From positions 1 to 15,834 of the forward strand of contig JAEZDV010000034.1 of the NCBI GenBank assembly GCA_023417985.1: DNA of 15,834 nucleotides, given 5' to 3'. The stretch comes from Actinomycetes bacterium. Its GTDB lineage: Bacteria > Actinomycetota > Actinomycetes > Mycobacteriales > Mycobacteriaceae. Numbering within the stretch: the first letter of the stretch is position 1; every line of letters starts with the position of its first letter. This document shows positions 1 through 5,602 of this stretch, piece after piece. A program made the position numbers and the translations under genes. The notes below the pieces were generated by a model that saw nothing but the letters and a program-made list of their open reading frames with translations, did no database searches and was not told where the DNA came from.

Positions 1-37
1 GGCGTACTCGGGGTGGATCTCGTCCACCGCCGCACAG

Positions 38-85
38 CGCAGCAAAGAGCCCCGCACCGGCATCGGTGCGGGGCTCTTTGCTGCG
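38..85. terminator. Perfect 22-bp hairpin, probable terminator downstream of rpf
   Basis: Positions 38-59 and 64-85 are perfect reverse complements (22 bp) around a 4-nt loop (gcat). The stem begins 10 nt past the rpf stop codon (96-98, minus strand). The A-rich and T-rich outer arms (agcaaagag / ctctttgct) give a run of U-rich sequence at the end of the transcript read from either strand, so it can act in both directions. It is typical of intrinsic terminators between genes in high-GC actinobacteria. Confidence 0.85.
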
Positions 86-95
86 ACTCGTAAGA

Positions 96-686
96 CTACT
101 GCGGAAGGACGGCGCGGACGGCGTCGAGGATGCTCGGATCGAGCTCGATGCCTGCGTCTTGGAGGGCTTCGACGCCCTGCTCGAAGCCGGCGATGATGTT
201 CTGGGCCTCGACGGGCAGCGCATCGGTCTCGGGAAGCTGCGGAACGGCGTTGCTGACGCTCGGGGCAGCGGGGGTGGACGGCGTGCTCGGGGTCGCGTCG
301 ACAGCGCGCTGGGTAGCGGCGCTGGACAGGCCCAGGCTCGAGGAGCAGGACGGCCACGCGCCCCATCCCTGGCCGGCGAGGACGCGCTCGGCGACGGCGA
401 TCTGCTGCTCGCGGCTGGCCTCTGCAGCGGTGGGGGCGTACTCGTTGCCGCCGTACGCGTTCCAGGTGCTGGGGGAGAACTGCAGGCCACCGTGGTAGCC
501 GTTGCCGGTGTTGATCGCCCAGTTGCCGCCGGACTCGCACTGCGCGAGGCGATCCCAGTCGGAATCGGGGGCTGCCGCAGCGGTGCCGCTGAAGGCGACG
601 CCGGTGACACCGAGGACTGCGCCGGTCAGCGCGAACTTCGCGACGGTACGACCGGTGTTGGAGGGCTTGCGATGGCGTCCGCTCAT
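96..686 (-). CDS. rpfA: Resuscitation-promoting factor (Rpf), secreted transglycosylase-like muralytic enzyme
   Basis: Predicted product is 196 aa. Residues 14-39 form a signal peptide (basic start, hydrophobic core, GTAAAA end). Residues 42-120 form the Rpf domain: WDRLAQCESGGNW, the GYHGGLQFSPSTW block, and a second conserved Cys in WPSC. Glu51 in CESGG is the family catalytic acid, and Cys50 and Cys114 can form the conserved disulfide. Residues about 131-150 are a Pro/Thr/Ser linker, and the last 45 residues are an acidic helical tail of unknown role. Rpf proteins cleave peptidoglycan glycan strands outside the cell and promote regrowth from dormancy. I chose the ATG at 686 because it follows GGAGAGGA by 10 nt and is immediately followed by the signal peptide. 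A longer open frame to 809 only translates the riboswitch. Position next to yccF/cspB matches M. tuberculosis rpfA, but that protein has long Pro/Ala repeats absent here. Confidence 0.93.
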   Translation of the reverse strand: MSGRHRKPSNTGRTVAKFALTGAVLGVTGVAFSGTAAAAPDSDWDRLAQCESGGNWAINTGNGYHGGLQFSPSTWNAYGGNEYAPTAAEASREQQIAVAERVLAGQGWGAWPSCSSSLGLSSAATQRAVDATPSTPSTPAAPSVSNAVPQLPETDALPVEAQNIIAGFEQGVEALQDAGIELDPSILDAVRAVLPQ

Positions 687-699
687 GATCGGGATTTCC

Positions 700-911
700 T
701 CTCCGTACGCACCTACGAGGTCAGCTGTCGGGTTCGGGCTGAAGAGGTAGCCCGGCCGTCGCGTCCCGTCGGTGACGGATCGCAGCTCCTGAGAGCGGTA
801 CGGCTTCACCCCTAGGGCCGTCGCGGCTGCGTCGGCCCGGGCCTCCTGGAAATTGCCCGGCGAACCGGGTGATTCCCTGGGAGACCGGTTGGGTCCCCCG
901 TTTCCTGTCCC
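700..911 (-). promoter_or_regulatory. c-di-AMP riboswitch (ydaO-yuaA class) in the rpf leader
   Basis: Read on the minus strand, the leader has the hallmark blocks of the ydaO class in order. First is acgggggaccc (889-900 region), then aggggtgaagccg (about 803-815). Next to the gene is cagcccgaacccgacag followed by ctgacctcgtaggtg (about 712-739), nearly the family 3' consensus. GC-rich arms capable of forming the internal helices lie between them. The 3' end sits directly before the rpf Shine-Dalgarno (GGAGAGGA, about 697-704), so ligand binding could hide the ribosome site or favour termination. Known family members bind cyclic di-AMP and usually switch expression off; in actinobacteria they commonly precede cell-wall hydrolase genes. 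Exact P1 boundaries are not certain by eye. Confidence 0.9.
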
Positions 912-953
912 CGTGGATCTTTCGTCGGGACCTCCGAATCCGCGGGACAGGAA
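902..953 (-). repeat. 10-bp inverted repeat just upstream of the riboswitch core
   Basis: ttcctgtccc (902-911) and gggacaggaa (944-953) are perfect complements separated by 32 nt. It touches the 5' edge of the riboswitch aptamer in the rpf leader RNA. It could stack on the aptamer, form an alternative fold with it, or be an upstream protein-binding site. I see no U tract, so it is not an obvious terminator. Confidence 0.55.
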
Positions 954-1161
954 TTTGGCGCGGCGGATTCGGACCGGCCGAGCCAGGCGGTTCGACCGGT
1001 CATGACCGTAACGGTTCGGCCGTCGAGTGTCACCATTTGATAACGCGCGACTGTTCGGGTCCCGGATCGGGTAAAGAAAAGGTCACGGGTGCGAACGCGC
1101 AGGTAGCCGCATCCGGCGGGACTTAAGCCGCTTCCGGACCCCGTTCGTTACTGCATTGTGA

Positions 1162-1177
1162 TGTGACCAAGGTCACA
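1162..1177. promoter_or_regulatory. CRP/GlxR-type cAMP-receptor operator upstream of rpf
   Basis: The sequence TGTGACCAAGGTCACA has two perfect 7-nt half-sites (TGTGACC/GGTCACA) and fits the TGTGA-N6-TCACA consensus exactly. It lies about 480 bp upstream of the rpf start, beyond the long leader, and overlaps the stop codon (1173-1175) of the yccF-like gene. In M. tuberculosis, rpfA is a known target of the CRP homologue Rv3676, so rpf is the likely target. A weak -10-like ttaagt (minus, 1121-1126) would put the site centre about 55 nt upstream of the start of transcription; this last point is inference. Confidence 0.8.
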
Positions 1178-1565
1178 GATACTGGGGACGTGAATCCACC
1201 GAAACGATTTCCCTGCCGAGGGGCATAAGAGAGATCGGGACCATCTTCAGGTTGGCGATGGCGAGAGGAATGCCGATGATCGTGATCGCCATGGCCACTG
1301 CGGTGGTGATGTGGGCGAGCGCCAGCCAGATACCGGCCACGAGAATCCAGATGACATTCCCGATCAGGGACGCGGCACCTGCACCGGGCTTCTCGACGGT
1401 CGTTTTGCCGAACGGCCACAGCGCATAGAGGCCGATCCGGAACGACGCGATCCCGAACGGGATCGTGATGATGAGGATGCAGCAGATCACGCCGGCCACG
1501 AAGTAGCCGAGGGCGAGCCACAGGCCACCGAAGATCAGCCAGATGATGTTGAGCAGAATCCTCAT
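1173..1565 (-). CDS. YccF-domain (DUF307) inner-membrane protein
   Basis: Predicted product is 130 aa, and almost all of it is membrane-embedded. It is built from two similar halves: residues 5-54 (NIIWLIFGGLWLALG ... IPFGIA ... PFGK) and 70-118 (NVIWILVAGIWLALA ... IPLAIA ... PLGR). This internal duplication is characteristic of the YccF family. Biochemical function is unknown. The ATG at 1565 follows an AAGGA box and overlaps the stop of the upstream small membrane gene as ATGA (1562-1565), so the two are probably made together. It occupies the position of M. tuberculosis Rv0870c. The CRP-type site for rpf lies across its stop codon. Confidence 0.88.
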   Translation of the reverse strand: MRILLNIIWLIFGGLWLALGYFVAGVICCILIITIPFGIASFRIGLYALWPFGKTTVEKPGAGAASLIGNVIWILVAGIWLALAHITTAVAMAITIIGIPLAIANLKMVPISLMPLGREIVSVDSRPQYL

Positions 1566-1813
1566 GTGTTCCTTCCGTCCCGGGCGCGGCGGCCCGACTT
1601 CAGGGCGAATGCGACAGCCAACGCGAAGCCGAGCGGCCACGCGAGGGTGAGCAGATACAGCACCAGGCCCGGCGTCCCGTCTGTGATCGCAGGGATCAGG
1701 AAGATGGCGACCACTGCGACGACACCGACGACGAAACACGCAACGGCGGCCTTGAGAAGACCGTTGCCGGGAGCGTTGGAAGAAGCGGAGGAAGAAGTAC
1801 CCACGCCGTCCAC
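1562..1813 (-). CDS. Small two-span membrane protein, coupled to the YccF gene
   Basis: Predicted product is 83 aa. A Ser-rich polar start (about residues 1-18) is followed by two hydrophobic spans (LLKAAVACFVVGVVAVVAIF and GLVLYLLTLAWPLGFALAVA) and a basic end (KSGRRARDGR), suggesting the C-terminus is cytoplasmic. I do not recognise a named family. The GTG start at 1813 is chosen because AGAGGA precedes it by about 5 nt and the first hydrophobic span begins soon after. The frame stays open to 1987, but the extra part would cross the divergent promoter region and the cold-shock gene start. The stop overlaps the next gene as ATGA, suggesting a joint role with the YccF protein. Confidence 0.72.
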   Translation of the reverse strand: MDGVGTSSSASSNAPGNGLLKAAVACFVVGVVAVVAIFLIPAITDGTPGLVLYLLTLAWPLGFALAVAFALKSGRRARDGRNT

Positions 1814-1853
1814 GGTAGTCCTCTGCAAACGGAACCGGGCAAATGACTCGGGG

Positions 1854-1859
1854 TACACT
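1854..1859 (+). promoter_or_regulatory. Candidate -10 box for the cold-shock gene
   Basis: TACACT fits the actinobacterial TANNNT -10 consensus. No good -35 TTGAC is visible (ggaacc lies at the right distance). Transcription from here would give a leader of about 108 nt before the GTG at 1974, as is common for cold-shock mRNAs. Within that leader ttgtgca occurs twice (1902-1908, 1919-1925). Confidence 0.4.
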
Positions 1860-1973
1860 GACAATCGTCTACGCGTCCCGCTCCATCCGAGTCGGGGCGC
1901 GTTGTGCATGTCCAGTTGTTGTGCAATCCACGCGTGCCCACGGGGCGCGGCTGTCGAGGAGCGGGTGAGCGCG

Positions 1974-2387
1974 GTGCCAACCGGCAAGGTGAAGTGGTAC
2001 GACGTCGAAAAGGGATTCGGATTCCTGTCCCAGGACGACGGTGAGGACGTCTACGTCCGCGCCTCCGCGCTGCCGGAAGGTGTCGAGGCGCTCAAGCCCG
2101 GACAGCGCGTCGAATTCGGTATGGCCGTCGGACGCCGCGGTCCGCAGGCGCTCAAGGTCGAACTGCTCGAGCAGCCGACGCTCCGCCAGAACGCCGGCCG
2201 GCGGGAGGCAGCGCCGCAGCAGAAGCGGCGCTCGCCCGACGAGTTGCACGGCATGGTCGAGGACATGATCAAGCTGCTCGAGGCGACGGTGCAGCCGAAC
2301 CTGCGGCGCGGTCGCTACCCGGACCGCAAGGCCGGGCAGACGATCTCCGAGGTCATGCGAGCCATCGCCCGCGAACTCGATCACTGA
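1974..2387 (+). CDS. cspB: Cold-shock domain protein with C-terminal extension
   Basis: Predicted product is 137 aa. Residues 2-65 are a cold-shock OB-fold that binds single-stranded RNA or DNA: PTGKVKWYDVEKGFGFL carries RNP1 (KGFGFL, 13-18), and EDVYVRASAL carries RNP2 (25-29). Classical cold-shock proteins are about 67 aa. Here a basic linker (71-87) leads to a conserved tail, SPDELHGMVEDMIKLLEATV and RRGRYPDRKA plus EVMRAIARELD, as remembered in M. tuberculosis CspB (Rv0871). The start GTG at 1974 gives the expected MPTGKVKW beginning, 12 nt after AGGAG. A GTG at 1965 is a weaker alternative (spacing only 3 nt). It is expected to act as a cytoplasmic RNA chaperone. It is monocistronic, ending in a strong hairpin. 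Confidence 0.93.
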   Translation: MPTGKVKWYDVEKGFGFLSQDDGEDVYVRASALPEGVEALKPGQRVEFGMAVGRRGPQALKVELLEQPTLRQNAGRREAAPQQKRRSPDELHGMVEDMIKLLEATVQPNLRRGRYPDRKAGQTISEVMRAIARELDH

Positions 2388-2398
2388 TCTGCTGAACA

Positions 2399-2440
2399 CG
2401 ACGGCGCGTGGGTCCGGGAATCCGGACCTACGCGCCGTCG
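2399..2440. terminator. Bidirectional hairpin terminator between convergent genes
   Basis: A 19-bp stem (2399-2417 with 2422-2440, one G-T pair at 2410/2429) closes a GAAT tetraloop. It lies 12 nt after the cold-shock stop and 26 nt from the stop of the convergent DUF2771 gene. There is no clear U tract, as is common for actinobacterial terminators. Confidence 0.8.
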
Positions 2441-2465
2441 GTCTGTTCGGGGCTTCGAGTTCCGT

Positions 2466-2960
2466 TCAGAACGTCTGGATGGCCCACACGGCGTGCGCGA
2501 TCGGCTCGCCCGCTTCGTCGACGACAGCCGACGGAAGCTGGATCTCGACTCCGAGCAACTGCATCGAGGGGTCGCTCGGGACGGTGACCGCGCGCTGCGC
2601 GCCGGACTCGAACATCACGCCGTCCAGGTAGGTCTGGCCGGTCTCGGTGTCGCCGTACACCACGATGAGCCGCCACGGCGCGTCGGAGATCTCAGCGGGG
2701 AGCGACAGCTGGAGCGGGTAACCCGCAGGTACGTCGAGCGTCGTGATCTCCTGCTCGACGCAGTCCTCGAGGTAGAGGTTGCAGTACTGCGTCGGGTTCG
2801 CCGTTATGGAGGTCCCGGCGGCATACGCGGTGACCTGGGGCGGCGTGGGCTCGGCGGAGTCGACGAGCTTCCACACCACCGCGGCGAAAACCGCCGCAAA
2901 GACCACGAGGCCCACCGCGATCAGTGCGATCGTCTTCTTCGTCCGAGCTTGCAGGTTCAT
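2466..2960 (-). CDS. DUF2771 family exported or membrane-anchored protein
   Basis: Predicted product is 164 aa. A basic start (QARTKK) precedes one hydrophobic segment (residues 10-31), giving a signal anchor or uncleaved signal peptide with the remaining 130 residues outside. The outer part has two cysteines (60 and 67, QYCNLYLEDC) that could form a disulfide, and a beta-rich body ending HAVWAIQTF. I recognise it as the DUF2771 family by resemblance and by its place beside the MFS gene, as for M. tuberculosis Rv0875c and Rv0876c. Molecular function is unknown. The ATG at 2960 overlaps the MFS stop as ATGA, so translation is coupled. A longer frame running to 3827 would lie inside the MFS gene and is rejected. 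Confidence 0.85.
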   Translation of the reverse strand: MNLQARTKKTIALIAVGLVVFAAVFAAVVWKLVDSAEPTPPQVTAYAAGTSITANPTQYCNLYLEDCVEQEITTLDVPAGYPLQLSLPAEISDAPWRLIVVYGDTETGQTYLDGVMFESGAQRAVTVPSDPSMQLLGVEIQLPSAVVDEAGEPIAHAVWAIQTF

Positions 2961-4636
2961 CGATTCCCATTTCCGGTTGCATGTCCACCGGGACGAGCGG
3001 TCCGCCCGGTGCCTGTCTCTGTGGAGACGTGTTCTGGTCTGCGTCCGCCGAATCCCGGCAGGAGCGTGCCTCCACGGTATGTGAGCAGTGTCTGCACGAA
3101 ACCGGCGATCAGGATCACCGTGACCACGGAGAAGCCCAGCCACAGCTCGGTGGGGAGCAGTACGCCGAGCGCGCCGCCGAAGACCCAGCTGAGCTGAAGC
3201 ACGGTTTCGGAGCGGCCGAACCCGGATGCGATCGACTCCTCGGGCAGATCCTGCTGCAGTGACGCGTCCAGCGACACTTTCGCCAGGGCGCTCGCGCAGG
3301 CGGCGATCAGCGCGGCGAGCGCAGCGGCGAGCACGTGATCGGTCGCCGCGACGATTGCGGCCACGACCACCACGGCCGCGGCGCAGCGCACGACGATGAG
3401 CGCGGGACGTCCCAGCTTCAACCGCGCGCCTGTCGCGTTGCCGGCGAAGTTGCCGATCGCAGCCGCGGCACCGACCAGGCCGAGAGTCGCGGCCTGCATG
3501 ATCGGATCGTGGTCGGTGTGGGCTTTCGCGACGAACGCCATGAACAGCGTGAGGAAACCGGTGAGAACCCGGATCGTGCCGTTGCCCCAGAGACCGGTCA
3601 CCACCGTCCTGCCCAGGGGCTGCTTGCGTTTGCCGTTGCCGTAGTGGATGACCTCGGTTTTCGTGTCCAGCACCTCGGTGGGTGCCTCGGACCCCCGGTA
3701 CGACAGCGTCGCAGGCACTTCGCCTTCGGTGACCTCCACCCAGGCGGGGATCCGCATGCTGAGGTAGGCGCCGAAAGCGGCGATGGCGGCGCAGAGCCAC
3801 AGTGCCCCGGACGAACCGAAGGCCCACGCCGCGGCCGCAGCGACGGCACCGGCGCCGATGGTCCCGCCCACCAGGCCGAACACGGTCAGGCGGGAATTGA
3901 CCCGCACGAGGTCGATTTCCGGTGGTAGCACCCGCGGTGTCACAGCGGATTTGAGCACGGCGAACGATTTGCTCAGCACCATCATCGCCAGGGCCGCCGG
4001 ATACAGCGCCCAGCTGTCGAAGTTGAACACCAGGACCACTGCCAGCACCGCACGCAGCGCGAACGATGTCGCCAGCGCCAGTCGTCGCCCGTGCTGCAGC
4101 CTGTCGAGCAACGGCCCGATCAGCGGAGCGATGACCGCGAAGGGTGCGATCGTGATGAGCAGATAGAGGGCGACCTTCGTCTTGTCCTCACCGGTCGCGG
4201 CAGAGAAGAACAGGGTGTTCGCGAGCGCAACCGCGATGGCAGCGTCGGAGGCGAAGTTCGCCATCGTCGCGTAGGTCAATGCGGTGAGGCCCGACTTGTC
4301 TGCTCCATCCGCCGTCGCAGCCCGCCTGAAGGTCGCGATGCCCTTGTGGGTCAGCTCCCGGCTGCGCAGCGCGGCGACCCGGGTGACCGTGAGCTTGCGG
4401 GGGATCCGCGGAGCTCGCGGCGGCGCGTCGGCCGACGGCCGGTCGGTGCGGGAGTCCGCTGCTCTCGCTCCGGCAGGTGGCCGGGCGGCGTCGTCGACGG
4501 GATGAAGCGGAGGCAAGGGCGTGCGTCGTCCCGAGACACGCCGAGGCGGCGGATAGTTGGTGTACCCCGGATGCCGGGACCCCGGGGCACGGCCGCCCGC
4601 CCTTTCGGGGGTAGGTTGCTCGTCCGGCTCGGTCAC
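2957..4636 (-). CDS. Major facilitator superfamily (MFS) transporter
   Basis: Predicted product is 559 aa. Residues 1-105 are a Pro/Arg-rich, probably disordered cytoplasmic tail. About 12 hydrophobic spans follow, beginning ALTYATMANFASDAAIAVAL and including a cytoplasmic loop with PLIGPLLDRLQHGRR, an MFS loop 2-3-like basic motif. A central loop of about 55 residues (EVTEGEVPATLSY...GNGKRK) separates the two six-helix halves. Substrate cannot be read from the sequence. The family and its link to DUF2771 match M. tuberculosis Rv0876c. The GTG start at 4636 is preceded by AAGAAT and 7 nt, fitting a leaderless message, with no good Shine-Dalgarno. A downstream in-frame start would only shorten the disordered tail, so the exact start is uncertain. 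Confidence 0.88.
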   Translation of the reverse strand: MTEPDEQPTPERAGGRAPGSRHPGYTNYPPPRRVSGRRTPLPPLHPVDDAARPPAGARAADSRTDRPSADAPPRAPRIPRKLTVTRVAALRSRELTHKGIATFRRAATADGADKSGLTALTYATMANFASDAAIAVALANTLFFSAATGEDKTKVALYLLITIAPFAVIAPLIGPLLDRLQHGRRLALATSFALRAVLAVVLVFNFDSWALYPAALAMMVLSKSFAVLKSAVTPRVLPPEIDLVRVNSRLTVFGLVGGTIGAGAVAAAAAWAFGSSGALWLCAAIAAFGAYLSMRIPAWVEVTEGEVPATLSYRGSEAPTEVLDTKTEVIHYGNGKRKQPLGRTVVTGLWGNGTIRVLTGFLTLFMAFVAKAHTDHDPIMQAATLGLVGAAAAIGNFAGNATGARLKLGRPALIVVRCAAAVVVVAAIVAATDHVLAAALAALIAACASALAKVSLDASLQQDLPEESIASGFGRSETVLQLSWVFGGALGVLLPTELWLGFSVVTVILIAGFVQTLLTYRGGTLLPGFGGRRPEHVSTETGTGRTARPGGHATGNGNR

Positions 4637-4643
4637 GTCACCG

Positions 4644-4649
4644 ATTCTT
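4644..4649 (-). promoter_or_regulatory. Candidate -10 box for the MFS gene (leaderless)
   Basis: On the minus strand AAGAAT ends 7 nt before the GTG start at 4636, the spacing expected if transcription begins at the start codon. It could coexist with read-through from the upstream glutaminyl cyclase gene. Confidence 0.4.
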
Positions 4650-4679
4650 CACCACGAGAGCCCTTGCGTGCAGGCGGGC

Positions 4680-4710
4680 ATCCTGTCCGGTCGGCCGCTG
4701 CGGACGGGAT
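4680..4710 (-). repeat. Hairpin overlapping the glutaminyl cyclase stop codon
   Basis: Positions 4680-4689 and 4701-4710 pair over 10 bp (one G-T) around an 11-nt loop. It includes the last base of the TGA stop (4710-4712) and lies in the 73-nt gap before the MFS gene. It may be a weak terminator or mRNA-stabilising element that separates expression of the two genes; no U tract follows. Confidence 0.45.
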
Positions 4711-5531
4711 CACGGTACGAACCGCACTTCGAACAGCGACGGCCAGTACTTGCCCGTCACCAGGAAGCGATCCGTGCCCGGAATCTGTGCGATCCCGTTG
4801 AGAACATCGATGTCGCCGGAGTCCCCGTGCGGCAACTCGTCGCGCAGTGCGGACGCGTCGATCTGCGCCTCGACCCGCCCGGTCGTGGGGTCGATGCGGA
4901 CGATCTCATCGGTCTTCCACACGTTCGCGTAGACGGTCCCGTCGTCGGCGCATTCGAGTTCGTTGAGCTGCGACACCGCACGCCCGTCGCGGTGCACGGT
5001 GACGCGGTCTCGTTCCGCGAAGGTGACCGGGTCACGGAAGGTCAGCTCCGCGGATCCGTCGCTCATCACCAGATCATCCGAGCGCGCACACAGTCCCCAG
5101 CCCTCCCCGTCGATGCCGACGCGGCGGCGTTCGGCGAGCGTGTCCCGGTCGCGCGCGATCGCCACCCCGTCCTTCCACGTCAGCTGCCAGACGGTATCGC
5201 CGGCGACCGTGATGCCCTCACCGAAGAGATCGTCGTCGAGATCCACGCGTGCCCGGTCGGCCTCCGAGATCACTGCCGGCACATTCGCGGTGTCGATCGA
5301 GCGGGCCGAAAGCCATGACCGTCCTTCGAGGCCGGTGCCTTCCAGGAGTTCGTTCCCGTCCACTTCGAGTCCCTGGGTGAACGCGCCGGGGTCGTGCGGG
5401 TGAGTCGCAACGATCTCCGCGCGGAGCTGATGCGCGGGTGGTCCCGGTTCCGCGATCTGTCGGTCCGCACATCCCACGGTTGCCGTGGACGCCGTCAGGG
5501 CGAACGTGGCGAAGAGGAAAAGGCGGCGCAC
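4710..5531 (-). CDS. Plant-type glutaminyl-peptide cyclotransferase (Glu_cyclase_2), probable lipoprotein
   Basis: Predicted product is 273 aa. Residues 1-20 form a short signal peptide ending TVGC, with Cys21 as a possible lipidation site (the -3 residue is Thr, so the lipobox is not ideal). The body shows motifs of the beta-propeller glutaminyl cyclases: HDPGAFTQGLE (46-56), LFGEGIT (102-108), GEGWGL (142-147), QLNELE (188-193), NVWKTDEI (203-210), VLNGIA (243-248) and TGKYWP (259-264). The family converts N-terminal Gln to pyroglutamate, releasing ammonia. Here it would act outside the membrane, perhaps protecting exported proteins. Bacterial targets are not known to me. The GTG at 5531 gives the only start directly before the signal peptide; CATGAT lies 6 nt upstream, suggesting a leaderless transcript. 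The gene is divergent from DUF3027 with only 71 bp between. Confidence 0.9.
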   Translation of the reverse strand: MRRLFLFATFALTASTATVGCADRQIAEPGPPAHQLRAEIVATHPHDPGAFTQGLEVDGNELLEGTGLEGRSWLSARSIDTANVPAVISEADRARVDLDDDLFGEGITVAGDTVWQLTWKDGVAIARDRDTLAERRRVGIDGEGWGLCARSDDLVMSDGSAELTFRDPVTFAERDRVTVHRDGRAVSQLNELECADDGTVYANVWKTDEIVRIDPTTGRVEAQIDASALRDELPHGDSGDIDVLNGIAQIPGTDRFLVTGKYWPSLFEVRFVP

Positions 5532-5537
5532 GTGCTC

Positions 5538-5543
5538 ATCATG
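5538..5543 (-). promoter_or_regulatory. Candidate -10 box for the glutaminyl cyclase gene (leaderless)
   Basis: On the minus strand CATGAT is followed by 6 nt and then the GTG start at 5531. No Shine-Dalgarno is visible. The 71-bp gap must hold this promoter and that of the divergent DUF3027 gene (-10 candidate at 5590-5595). Confidence 0.4.
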
Positions 5544-5589
5544 GCATCAGGTTCCCGCTACCCGGGGGCGCGCCGCCGGGGTGGTGCGG

Positions 5590-5595
5590 CAGAAT
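5590..5595 (+). promoter_or_regulatory. Candidate -10 box for the DUF3027 operon (leaderless)
   Basis: CAGAAT is followed by 7 nt and the GTG at 5603. This spacing and the lack of a ribosome site favour a leaderless GTG start rather than the in-frame ATG at 5594, which would lie inside the -10 box. Confidence 0.45.
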
Positions 5596-5602
5596 GGGCT
5601 GC

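Noticed and set aside
1..37. Possible minus-strand coding start (VDEIHPEYA-like codons) at the left edge
   Set aside because: The codon pattern looks gene-like, but only 9 codons are visible, the start would be directly behind a terminator, and no product can be recognised.
1311..1973. Upstream extension of the cold-shock frame
   Set aside because: It would overlap the minus-strand YccF and small membrane genes and add residues absent from all cold-shock proteins I know; the family start PTGKVKW is at 1974.
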